In this document: piece by piece, positions 1 to 6,877 of the stretch
How positions within the stretch are numbered: position 1 is the stretch's first letter
Layout: every line of letters begins with the position of its first letter
Assembly (NCBI GenBank): GCA_030673425.1
Contig: DAOVJB010000029.1
Coordinates: 1-10,494, forward strand
DNA: 10,494 nt
Direction: 5' to 3'
From: Elusimicrobiota bacterium
GTDB taxonomy: Bacteria > CAYTYR01 > UBA6262 > DAOVJB01
Translations under genes and position numbers: made by a program
The notes under the pieces: model-generated
What the model saw: only the letters and a program-made list of their open reading frames with translations
Databases searched by the model: none
What the model was told of the DNA's origin: nothing

Positions 1-614
1 ATTATTTCTATCTTATGATTAAGGTCACCTTCTGATATCCTCTTTGCGTCATCTACCAATTTTCCTATCGGTAAAGTCACCAGACGGGAGAGAAAAATCC
101 CCCCACCTACAGAAGCTACTCCTACGAGAATAAAGGCTGTCAGTAATGTTGAATATATTCTCTTCTTGGTTGATTCTGACTTTTCCTGGATTTTAATAAC
201 TTTCTCAGAAGCGATTTTTTTTAAGTTCTCCCCTTTGGTCCGCAATGTTTTAATTGATGCATCGTTCAACTTACCCTTAGCGACAATACCCTCAAAATAA
301 TTGGAATAATCATCAAGTAAACCGGTAATTTTCTTATCGCGTTTTGCTGATTCTTTTGCCTTATCTATGGCCAGTCTAAATTTCTCTAAATAAGAAATAT
401 CTGATTCTCTAATAAGTCCCTTCTTAAACAGGAAATAATACTTTTCCGCTTCCTGTGCTTCTATGATGCTAGAGTTAACAATATTACATTCATTTGTCAA
501 TTGTATGGTCTTACTTAACGTTTCATTACTGTCAATCAAAACAATACTGGAAACTAAGATAATAAAAAGTGCTATACCCAAAGAACCAATGATTAGTTTC
601 TTTCTTATTAACAT
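1..614 (-). CDS. HAMP-domain membrane sensor (chemoreceptor or histidine-kinase type), N-terminal part only
   Basis: The gene runs off the left edge; 204 codons are visible from an ATG at 614. The start is supported by a good Shine-Dalgarno (AAAGGAGGG, about 621-629) and a strong promoter upstream. Residues 7-27 form a hydrophobic N-terminal helix. Residues 28-152 are charged, probably an extracytoplasmic helical sensor; the stretch around 52-64 (EAQEAEKYYFLFK) resembles the AEK-x-[YF]-[FL]-L segment of helical-bundle sensor domains in chemoreceptors. A second membrane helix covers about 153-178. A HAMP linker follows, with the Pro at 182 and the EGDL motif at 195-198. The output domain lies outside the window, so a methyl-accepting chemotaxis protein, a histidine kinase and a HAMP-linked cyclase or phosphatase all remain possible. 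Membrane topology and HAMP are confident; output and ligand are unknown. Confidence 0.85.
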   Translation of the reverse strand, partial: MLIRKKLIIGSLGIALFIILVSSIVLIDSNETLSKTIQLTNECNIVNSSIIEAQEAEKYYFLFKKGLIRESDISYLEKFRLAIDKAKESAKRDKKITGLLDDYSNYFEGIVAKGKLNDASIKTLRTKGENLKKIASEKVIKIQEKSESTKKRIYSTLLTAFILVGVASVGGGIFLSRLVTLPIGKLVDDAKRISEGDLNHKIEI

Positions 615-633
615 ATATTTCCCTCCTTTATAA

Positions 634-776
634 TATAATGTTGTATAACAATATATTATAATGTTGAGGATAAATTTATGCATTATAAGTATACCACAAA
701 AAAGGCCAAAAGTCAAGGGTCTAATACATTATTTTTCAGTGGGCTTGAAATAACATACCTCAACATTATATTATTG
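634..776. repeat. Three copies of a TATAATGTTG-type repeat flanking the sensor promoter
   Basis: Copy A at 634-643 reads TATAATGTTG on the plus strand. Copy B at 657-669 reads TATAATGTTGAGG. Copy C at 758-770 is the exact 13-bp inverse complement of copy B; with small gaps the match extends to 649-669 against 758-776. A and B are direct repeats 23 bp apart. Relative to the predicted transcription start near 681, A and B lie in the 5' leader and C lies upstream of the -35 box. The arrangement could be an operator set for a DNA-binding regulator, or a long inverted repeat with an 88-bp centre. No target-site duplication is evident. The repeat is seen directly; its function is inferred. Confidence 0.6.
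688..716 (-). promoter_or_regulatory. Sigma-70 type promoter of the HAMP sensor gene
   Basis: On the minus strand a -35 box TTGACT (716-711) is separated by exactly 17 bp from a -10 box TATACT (693-688). The predicted start of transcription is near 681, giving a 5' leader of about 67 nt before the ATG at 614. It lies between tsaB and the sensor gene, so the sensor probably has its own transcript rather than depending on readthrough from tsaB. Confidence 0.8.
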
Positions 777-794
777 AAAACTATATAAAGAAGA

Positions 795-1529
795 TTATAA
801 GCGATGTTTTTTAGATTTGCTATGCTTCTGTTCCCATTTAACTTCAGCTTCTGCTCGCCTGATATAAAGGGGAAATATCTTATCCCATCTTTTCCCTTTA
901 TTCCTTAAAAAGGTCTTAAGCCCTAATTCAGCAAGTTTTCCTCCCCGAGGAATTATCTTATCTGATGAAGCAATAACCGCTCCTTTAGATAGTTTCTTCT
1001 TAATTAATTCCTGATGTAATTTTACAGCAGGTCCTGAAAAAATAACATTATTAAATTTCGAAATATAAGGCGGGAGGAAATTACTCAATAAATCTTCAAT
1101 ATTTAATATAGAATAGTCTGTAAGCCTCTTAAGGCCTCTTTTGCCTGCAGTATATAATGCTGTATAAACCTCATTTCTCAGGGCATCTATAATAGGACAT
1201 ACTAAACAGTCAGTAGGAAAAAGATTGAAAGCCAAGCTATCTAAAGTAGATATACCAACCACCGGCCTATTTAATACCTGAGCCAATGTGCGCGTAACTG
1301 TCACCCCAATCCGGATACCTGTAAAAGACCCCGGACCTAAAGATATAGCAAAACCATCTATTTCATGAAGGCTTGTTTTTGCCTCCTTTAACACCCTATC
1401 GATACTAAAAAATATTTCTTCCGAATGTGCATTCCTTACGTCCCAGAAATACTCAACAGCCATCCCCCCAGAATCAACAACAGCAACACTGCCGTCTAAG
1501 GTTGCGCTTTCAAGTCCCATGATCTTCAT
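795..1529 (-). CDS. tsaB: tRNA threonylcarbamoyladenosine biosynthesis protein TsaB
   Basis: TsaB is the ASKHA-fold partner of TsaD in the complex that places N6-threonylcarbamoyl on A37 of ANN-decoding tRNAs in the cytoplasm. The protein has 244 residues, slightly longer than usual. The N-terminal phosphate-loop-like strand is KIMGLESAT, with Glu7 where most homologues have Asp. The family signature GPGSFTGIRIG lies at 65-75, and the C-terminal PLYIRRAEAEVKWEQ segment is also typical. The last dozen residues are a basic tail (KHSKSKKHRL). The ATG at 1529 overlaps the tsaE stop in an ATGA arrangement (1526-1529), which implies translational coupling; a weak AAGG lies upstream. tsaD is not in the window. 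The family call is secure. Confidence 0.95.
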   Translation of the reverse strand: MKIMGLESATLDGSVAVVDSGGMAVEYFWDVRNAHSEEIFFSIDRVLKEAKTSLHEIDGFAISLGPGSFTGIRIGVTVTRTLAQVLNRPVVGISTLDSLAFNLFPTDCLVCPIIDALRNEVYTALYTAGKRGLKRLTDYSILNIEDLLSNFLPPYISKFNNVIFSGPAVKLHQELIKKKLSKGAVIASSDKIIPRGGKLAELGLKTFLRNKGKRWDKIFPLYIRRAEAEVKWEQKHSKSKKHRL

Positions 1530-1939
1530 GTTTTTACCTTTTTAATAATAATCTTGCGTCTGGTCCCGCCTAAATTAAATAAATTCACCTGCCAGTATTC
1601 ATCCGGCAGGATTGCTTTAGCCTTTTCCGCCCATTCTATAATAGTAACGCCATTATTATAAAAATAATCTCTATATCCCAGGTTTTCAATATCAAAAATA
1701 TTATTAACCCTGTATAAATCAAAATGAAAGACAGGAACAGCTCCCTTATATTCATTAATTAACTTAAAAGATGGGCTTCTGATATATCCTTTGACTCCTA
1801 ATCCACGCGCAATACCCTGGGTCAAAGAAGTTTTTCCAGAGCCTAAATTACCGGTTAAAGCTACCAGATCTCCTTTTTTAAGCTTCTTAGCGAATTGCTT
1901 TCCTAATTTTATAGTATGATTTAAGTTTTTGGTTAGCAT
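1526..1939 (-). CDS. tsaE: tRNA threonylcarbamoyladenosine biosynthesis ATPase TsaE
   Basis: TsaE is the small P-loop ATPase that binds the TsaB-TsaD complex and is required for turnover of t6A synthesis in bacteria. The 137-residue length is typical. Walker A is GNLGSGKT at 30-37. It is followed by the family motif SPSFKLINEY at 55-64, the HFDLYR segment at 72-77 and IEWAEKA at 101-107, whose Glu and Trp are characteristic. The gene overlaps tsaB by 4 bp and starts 14 nt after the stop of the REC-GAF-GGDEF gene. No clear Shine-Dalgarno precedes the ATG, so reinitiation after the upstream stop is the likely mode of translation. Confidence 0.95.
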   Translation of the reverse strand: MLTKNLNHTIKLGKQFAKKLKKGDLVALTGNLGSGKTSLTQGIARGLGVKGYIRSPSFKLINEYKGAVPVFHFDLYRVNNIFDIENLGYRDYFYNNGVTIIEWAEKAKAILPDEYWQVNLFNLGGTRRKIIIKKVKT

Positions 1940-1953
1940 ACTAGAAGTAACTA

Positions 1954-3387
1954 TCAGCTATAAATACAGATCTTGTTCTTCTCACCGGATTCCTTAGCAC
2001 TTAATAAGGCTTGATAAGCACGATTAATGAGTTCGCTCTTATCCATATCTTTGACAAATTCCGCTATTCCTCCGCTGATAGTCACTTTTCCTCCGGGTTG
2101 CTTTGTTGATTGAGGGAAGGGATACTCACTGATTACTTTTCTGGCCTTTTCCGCTACCGCATGGGCATTAGCTGCATCTGTTTCAGGCAAAATAAGTATA
2201 AAACATCCTCCTTGGTATCTGGCCAAGGTATCTACGCCCCTGATATTTTCTTTTATTATCTGGGCTATTTCCTTAATTATGGTATTAGCCATCACATACC
2301 CTACTTTGTCATTATATTCCTTAAAATAATCAATATCCAGCATAACCAGAGAGAGATTTCCTTTGTAACGATGAATCCTGCTAATCTCCTCATTCATACG
2401 ATGGTAAAAATGCTTCTGATTAAAAACACCTGTTAAGTTATCTTTAATATCCAACTCATTAATCCTATCATGCAGATAACAGTTTTGAATAGCAACAGCT
2501 GCTTGCCGGGTTATAATAGTTGTAAATTTTAAGTCTTCCTCCGTAAAACTCGGGTTACCTTCACCCACTTTATCAGAAATATTAATCACTCCTCTAACCT
2601 TATTCTCCATCTTTAAAGGCAAACTCATAAATGACTTTGTGATATAAGATGATTTATTCCTCTTTAGTGTCCTTGAATCACTTTCAATATCAGTAATCAG
2701 CCAGGGCTTGCCTTCCCGGGCTATCCATCCGGCTATCCCGTCGCCGATTCTGATCTTGGTGGCTTTTATAATCTTTTCATCTATACCTTTTGCTGCTTTA
2801 ATCACTAAATACTGTAATCCCTCATCTACCAACATCAAAGATGCCCTTCTGGCATTAAGAAATCTGGTAACCTCGGTTACAATAAAATTAACCAGCTCAT
2901 TTGAGTCAGTGATTAAATTCATCATCTCGCTGATCTGGAGGATTTCTTCTGTCTTCTCTTTCTTTTCCTTTAATTTCTCCAATAACTTAAGATTAACAAG
3001 AACTTGCTTCTGGCTTTCCAATCCCTTTTTAACAACCACCTTGAACGCATCAAGGTTACAGGGCTTCATAATATAACTGTAAGCCCCTTCCTCTACCGCT
3101 ACCAGTGCTTTTTCAAAATCAACCTCATCTGCTATTGCTAAAACAAAAATAAATGGATTGGATTTCTTCAGAGCTCTTAATAAATGCAAACTATCCAGAT
3201 CAGGAAGCTTAACATCCAGGATGATCAAGTTAAAAATAGTTTCTTTTAGATGCATCAAGGCATCTTTCCCCTGGGTAACAGTGGATACTTTATACCCATC
3301 CTTAACCAATATAGAACCAAGTTCTTCGCATACTTCCGGTTCATTTTCTACTATTAAAATATTACCCTGTTCTTTCAACACACTCAC
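1954..3387 (-). CDS. Response regulator with REC, GAF and degenerate GGDEF domains
   Basis: Three domains in 477 residues. The receiver (about 9-122) has phosphoacceptor Asp58 in LIILDVKLPD and Lys108 in the MKP motif, but the acidic pocket reads E14-N15 and the usual switch Thr/Ser aligns with Ala86. A charged linker, probably coiled coil, spans about 125-152. A GAF domain covers about 155-305, with the typical IGDGIAGWIAREGKPWLI core at 214-231. The GGDEF-fold domain begins near DNLTGVFNQ (316-324); it keeps DIDYFKEYND but its signature is QGGCF at 392-396 instead of GGDEF, and the usual G-D pair after GH is A367-N368. An RGVD motif (383-386) sits exactly five residues before the signature, where the c-di-GMP inhibitory site lies. 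It is therefore unlikely to be an active diguanylate cyclase and may be a c-di-GMP receptor. The start is uncertain: GTG at 3387, GTG at 3383 or TTG at 3380; the first in-frame ATG would delete a third of the receiver. Confidence 0.9.
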   Translation of the reverse strand: MSVLKEQGNILIVENEPEVCEELGSILVKDGYKVSTVTQGKDALMHLKETIFNLIILDVKLPDLDSLHLLRALKKSNPFIFVLAIADEVDFEKALVAVEEGAYSYIMKPCNLDAFKVVVKKGLESQKQVLVNLKLLEKLKEKKEKTEEILQISEMMNLITDSNELVNFIVTEVTRFLNARRASLMLVDEGLQYLVIKAAKGIDEKIIKATKIRIGDGIAGWIAREGKPWLITDIESDSRTLKRNKSSYITKSFMSLPLKMENKVRGVINISDKVGEGNPSFTEEDLKFTTIITRQAAVAIQNCYLHDRINELDIKDNLTGVFNQKHFYHRMNEEISRIHRYKGNLSLVMLDIDYFKEYNDKVGYVMANTIIKEIAQIIKENIRGVDTLARYQGGCFILILPETDAANAHAVAEKARKVISEYPFPQSTKQPGGKVTISGGIAEFVKDMDKSELINRAYQALLSAKESGEKNKICIYS

Positions 3388-3392
3388 CTCTT
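3384..3392 (-). promoter_or_regulatory. Ribosome binding site that decides the regulator start
   Basis: The minus strand reads AAGAGGTGA here. The GTG at 3387 overlaps this site, the GTG at 3383 lies only 3 nt after the GAGG core, and the TTG at 3380 lies 6 nt after it. Spacing favours TTG at 3380, which would make the protein three residues shorter at the N terminus. Confidence 0.55.
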
Positions 3393-3405
3393 GTGTTATT
3401 TTATA

Positions 3406-4455
3406 TTACAATTTAGATGGCTTAAAATGTTCATAGCCTTTTAATTCTAAATTAGAAATTCTCTCTTGATTATCAATTAAACTAATCCCGCGCTTGTGGG
3501 GAACAATCTCCCCTATAATCGTAACATTAGTACCAAGTTCTCCGCTAATAGCTTTTATAACCTTTTTCTCTTTCCCCTTAGGAACAGTAAAAACTAATTC
3601 ATAGTCTTCCGCACCGTAAAGACCAAAATATGAAGACGGCTTTCCACCAGTAAGTGACATACGCCTGAGCGCTGAAGAAACAGGTATCTTATTCAACCAG
3701 ACTTTAGCCCCTACCCTGCTGGCTCCACAGATAAACTTCAGTGACAAAGCCAGACCGTCGCTTGAGTCAATCATAGAGTTAGCCCATTTTCTGGCAGCGA
3801 TAATTCCAGATTCTCTAACTCTTGGAAAAGGTCTCTGGTGTCTTTTTACCAGATACTTTTCCCACCTATTACCTATTTTTTTTCTGCGCTTTAGTATCGC
3901 CAAACCAGCTGTTGAATCACCCAGGGTTCCTGTAACCATAATCCTATCTCCAACCCTGGCCCCTGAACGCTTAAGAATCTTATCCTTACTTATTACACCC
4001 CAAGCAGTCAAATTAACCACAAGATTCTTTGGAGAAGTTACTATATCCCCACCTATGAAAAAAACCTTGAATTTTTTAGCTAAATCCAGTGCTCCCTTAA
4101 TCAAGTTATCCACAGTTTCCACAGGTGTATCAACAGGTAAACCCAGTACAACCAACCCATACCTGGGCAATGCACCCATAGCAGCTATATCACTGAGATT
4201 AACTGCCATAGCCTTCCATCCGACATCATAAGGACTGGATGTCTTAAGGTCAAAATGAACACCTTCTACCAGCATATCCGTGGTAGCAACTAACATTTTA
4301 CCAGCATCAGACCTTATGACAGCAGCATCATCACCAATTCCTACCACTAAAGATGCCAAGGCGCTCTTTGATACATACGCCTTTTCTATCCGCTGTTTTA
4401 TTCTCTCTATTAAACCAAACTCACCAATATCTGAGATTAATTTTCTGCCTGACAA
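3406..4455 (-). CDS. thiL: Thiamine-monophosphate kinase ThiL
   Basis: ThiL phosphorylates thiamine monophosphate to thiamine diphosphate, the last step of the de novo pathway. It belongs to the PurM/AIR-synthetase-like ATP-grasping fold. The 349 residues show the family motifs in order: the metal and nucleotide-binding GIGDDAAV at 39-46, TTDMLVEGVHF at 58-68, WKAMAVNLSDIAAMGA at 80-95, FIGGDIVTS at 132-140, RSGARVGD at 162-169, IDSSDGL at 228-234, and a late GAEDYELVF. The start is TTG at 4455, supported by GGAG 6 nt upstream; the first in-frame ATG is codon 54, inside the catalytic core. A gap of 45 nt separates it from the aminotransferase and 18 nt from the regulator that follows. thiL-tsaE-tsaB clusters are common in bacteria; here a regulator gene intervenes. 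Confidence 0.95.
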   Translation of the reverse strand: MSGRKLISDIGEFGLIERIKQRIEKAYVSKSALASLVVGIGDDAAVIRSDAGKMLVATTDMLVEGVHFDLKTSSPYDVGWKAMAVNLSDIAAMGALPRYGLVVLGLPVDTPVETVDNLIKGALDLAKKFKVFFIGGDIVTSPKNLVVNLTAWGVISKDKILKRSGARVGDRIMVTGTLGDSTAGLAILKRRKKIGNRWEKYLVKRHQRPFPRVRESGIIAARKWANSMIDSSDGLALSLKFICGASRVGAKVWLNKIPVSSALRRMSLTGGKPSSYFGLYGAEDYELVFTVPKGKEKKVIKAISGELGTNVTIIGEIVPHKRGISLIDNQERISNLELKGYEHFKPSKL

Positions 4456-4461
4456 TTTTTA

Positions 4462-4468
4462 CTCCGCC
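4462..4468 (-). promoter_or_regulatory. Ribosome binding site supporting the TTG start of thiL
   Basis: The minus strand reads GGCGGAG, ending 6 nt before TTG at 4455. No other start codon nearby has comparable spacing and is in frame. Confidence 0.65.
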
Positions 4469-4500
4469 ATCTATTCGCTTCCTCTTTTTTAACTCAATCG

Positions 4501-5679
4501 TTACTTCTTCAAGAATTTCTTCAACCTCAGTATGGCATCATGGAAACGATTATCATGAGTGACCAGAGCCATTCTTACATAAGCATCCCCATAAGTACCA
4601 AATCCAATCCCAGGGGCTACTGCTATACCTGTCTTCTGAATAAGTAGCTCAGCAAACTGTAATGAAGGCATATGCTTAAACTTATCCGGTAAAGATGTCC
4701 AGAGATACATCGTAGCCTGGGGTTTGGGTACATTCCATCCGATTTTTCTTAATCCCTCAACAAATTTATCCCTTCTTTTCGCATAACAAGTTACAAGTTC
4801 TTTTACACAGTCCTGACTACCCGTCAAGGCAGCCACTCCTGCTAATTGAATAGCAGTAAAAACACCATAGTCCAGATAACTTTTAAGTTTTTCTAATGGC
4901 TTTAAGATATCACTATTGCCTACAACAAAACCTAAACGCCAACCTGCCATATTATATGTTTTAGAAAAAGAATGAAATTCTACACCTATATCCTTTGCAC
5001 CCGGCACCTGTAAAAATGAAGGAGCTACATAATCGTCAAAACAAAGCTCAGAGTAAGCATTGTCATGACATACGATAATCTCATACTTCCTGGCAAATTC
5101 CACCACTTCCTTGAAAAAAGTCATATCTTTAACTACTGCTGTAGTTGGATTATTAGGATAGTTAAGAAACATAATTTTAGCTCTTTGAGCAACTTTCTGC
5201 GGGATTTTAGTTAAATCCGGAAGGTATCCATTTTTCTCTAACAATGGTATATCATAAGCTTCCCCTCCTGCTAAAATGACACCGTTAAAGTGAACAGGAT
5301 AAGCAGGATTAGGAACAAGAGCTAAATCGCCAGGATTCAGGTAAGCCATACACATATGGGCTATACCTTCCTTTGAACCGACCAGAGCCAATACTTCGTT
5401 CTCTGGATTTAAGTCAACATCAAAGCGCTTTTTATACCATTCAGCTACTGATTTTCTGAACTTGGGCATACCCTTTGCCTGGGGATACCTGTGAGTCCTG
5501 GGATGATTCTTAAGAGTATCACACAGCCTCTCCACAATATGAGGCGGTGTTGGCAAATCAGGATTTCCCATTCCTAAATCAATAACATCTAATTTTTTAC
5601 TATATGCATTTTGTTTGAGAACATTGATTGCACCGAATAAATAAGGAGGTAGTTTCATCAGTTTATCAGCAGATTGCAT
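4501..5679 (-). CDS. Class I/II PLP aminotransferase, AlaC/DapL-like
   Basis: A 392-residue fold-type I aminotransferase. The N-terminal LPPYLFGAINVLK and DLGMGNPDLPTPPHIVE (34-50) closely follow the alanine-forming AlaC group of E. coli, which is often annotated in other bacteria as LL-diaminopimelate aminotransferase. The PLP-binding lysine is Lys240 in SFSKTYNMAGWRLGF, with the phosphate-binding Arg248 after it. NNP at 176-178 and the Asp206-Tyr209 pair contact the cofactor ring. The GSKEGIAH loop lies at 101-108. The likely reaction is amino transfer between alanine or another small amino acid and 2-oxoglutarate; the amino-donor specificity cannot be read from sequence alone. ATG at 5679 has AAGGAAGGG upstream. 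The gene follows lipA by 43 nt and precedes thiL by 45 nt, all in the same direction. Confidence 0.9.
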   Translation of the reverse strand: MQSADKLMKLPPYLFGAINVLKQNAYSKKLDVIDLGMGNPDLPTPPHIVERLCDTLKNHPRTHRYPQAKGMPKFRKSVAEWYKKRFDVDLNPENEVLALVGSKEGIAHMCMAYLNPGDLALVPNPAYPVHFNGVILAGGEAYDIPLLEKNGYLPDLTKIPQKVAQRAKIMFLNYPNNPTTAVVKDMTFFKEVVEFARKYEIIVCHDNAYSELCFDDYVAPSFLQVPGAKDIGVEFHSFSKTYNMAGWRLGFVVGNSDILKPLEKLKSYLDYGVFTAIQLAGVAALTGSQDCVKELVTCYAKRRDKFVEGLRKIGWNVPKPQATMYLWTSLPDKFKHMPSLQFAELLIQKTGIAVAPGIGFGTYGDAYVRMALVTHDNRFHDAILRLKKFLKK

Positions 5680-5722
5680 AATTTTCCCTTCCTTTCCTGA
5701 AATGCTTTATACTATCATCCTA

Positions 5723-6592
5723 TCATGATAGAGCACATAAATAAGCTTCCTCAGCCATATATGAACTTCTAATATACGGCCCACTCGCTACAAATGAAAA
5801 ACCCATTTCTTCCGCTATTTTTCTATATCTATCAAATTCCTGCGGTTTCAAATACTCCACCACAGAACAATGACTAAATGACGGTTGTAAATATTGCCCT
5901 AACGTCAATATATCACAACCGACACCGCGTAAATCACGCATAACCTGTATTAGTTCGTCCTCACATTCTCCTAATCCTAACATCAAACCACTCTTAGTAC
6001 AAACAGAATCATCCAATTCCTTAACTACCCTCAAAATGTTAAGTGATCTCATATATGAGGCATCAGGCCTTAGTAAGGAGTACAAGCGGGGTACAGTTTC
6101 CAAATTATGATTAAAAACATCAGGTCTGGCTTCTATTACTCTTTTAATGGATGTTAGGCTTCCTTGAAAATCCGGAGTAAGAACTTCCACTTTAGCCTGG
6201 TTGAGATTTCTTATATGTTTAATCGTCCTGTAAAAATGGTCTGCTCCATAATCCGGCAAGTCATCTCTGGTTACAGAGGTAACAACTACATATTTCAACC
6301 TGAGACTTCCAACAGCCTTTGCCACCCTTTGGGGTTCATTCTCATCCGGTGGTAGTGGAGACCCTCTTTTAACAGCACAGAATTTACAACCACGTGTACA
6401 AATATCCCCTAGAATCATAAAAGTGGCCTGGTTATTTCCAAAGCACTCAGAAATATTCGGGCAGCGGGCAGCTTCACAAACAGTATGAAGGTCTAATTTT
6501 CTTAAAAATGATTTAATCTCTTTTGTATCCTGCCAGTTAAGCTTTTTCCTTAACCAATCAGGAAATCTTCTTTTACCATTAAGTTTCTGCAT
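5723..6592 (-). CDS. lipA: Lipoyl synthase LipA
   Basis: LipA is a radical SAM enzyme that inserts two sulfurs into octanoyl groups on lipoyl carrier domains. Both iron-sulfur sites are intact: the auxiliary cluster cysteines Cys39, Cys44 and Cys50 in CEAARCPNISEC, and the radical SAM triad Cys65, Cys69 and Cys72 in CTRGCKFC. The C-terminal RSSY motif (275-278), whose serine ligates the auxiliary cluster, is also present. The 289-residue length is normal. ATG at 6592 lies 9 nt after the stop of the small membrane protein gene, whose last codons carry a weak GAGAG. lpd lies one gene upstream, which fits a shared role in lipoate-dependent dehydrogenase or glycine cleavage complexes. lipB and lplA are not in the window. 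Confidence 0.97.
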   Translation of the reverse strand: MQKLNGKRRFPDWLRKKLNWQDTKEIKSFLRKLDLHTVCEAARCPNISECFGNNQATFMILGDICTRGCKFCAVKRGSPLPPDENEPQRVAKAVGSLRLKYVVVTSVTRDDLPDYGADHFYRTIKHIRNLNQAKVEVLTPDFQGSLTSIKRVIEARPDVFNHNLETVPRLYSLLRPDASYMRSLNILRVVKELDDSVCTKSGLMLGLGECEDELIQVMRDLRGVGCDILTLGQYLQPSFSHCSVVEYLKPQEFDRYRKIAEEMGFSFVASGPYIRSSYMAEEAYLCALS

Positions 6593-6601
6593 GAAAAATA
6601 A

Positions 6602-6841
6602 TTATCTCTCTGTTAAATAGGCATTTATAAACTTAAAGATAACCAAACCCACACTCACACATGCTATCCCATAAATCACTTCAAAAAGAGCATACCGCAT
6701 CCAGTTACCAATAGAAACAAATTCTGAAGATGGGGATAATATAAAAATATCTAAAAATCCTTTAATAATTACTAATACCCCCAAAATAACAAAGATCCAG
6801 CCAGCGATTCGGCTTAATCCTTTTATCTCTTCCTTATTCAT
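6602..6841 (-). CDS. Small two-helix membrane protein, unrecognised
   Basis: I do not recognise the family. From the ATG at 6841 the product has 79 residues. A short polar N terminus (MNKEEIKGLSR) is followed by a hydrophobic segment at about 12-35, a loop at 36-50 with Pro37 and Trp47, a second hydrophobic segment at about 51-72, and a short polar end (NAYLTER). It looks like a small integral membrane protein with both termini on the same side. AAGAGGGAAG lies directly upstream of this ATG. A longer reading from TTG at 6865 has no ribosome binding site and is less likely. The gene sits 36 nt after lpd and 9 nt before lipA, so it is probably co-transcribed with them. No function is claimed. 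Confidence 0.75.
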   Translation of the reverse strand: MNKEEIKGLSRIAGWIFVILGVLVIIKGFLDIFILSPSSEFVSIGNWMRYALFEVIYGIACVSVGLVIFKFINAYLTER

Positions 6842-6877
6842 CTTCCCTCTTCTATAAAAACTCAATTATCAGCACAT

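Noticed and set aside
649-776. Inverted repeats read as the ends of a MITE
   Set aside because: The ends are about 20 bp with gaps and the size would fit, but there is no target-site duplication. A third direct copy outside the putative element and a functional promoter inside argue for regulatory sites instead.
4501-5679. Firm assignment of the aminotransferase as LL-diaminopimelate aminotransferase (dapL)
   Set aside because: The N-terminal motifs match the AlaC group at least as well, and no lysine-pathway genes are adjacent. Substrate specificity cannot be fixed from the sequence, so only the broader family is given.
5720-5731. Perfect 12-bp palindrome CTATCATGATAG over the lipA stop codon
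   Set aside because: It is short, has no spacer, and is made of AT-rich words including the stop codon; chance is a sufficient explanation in this composition.
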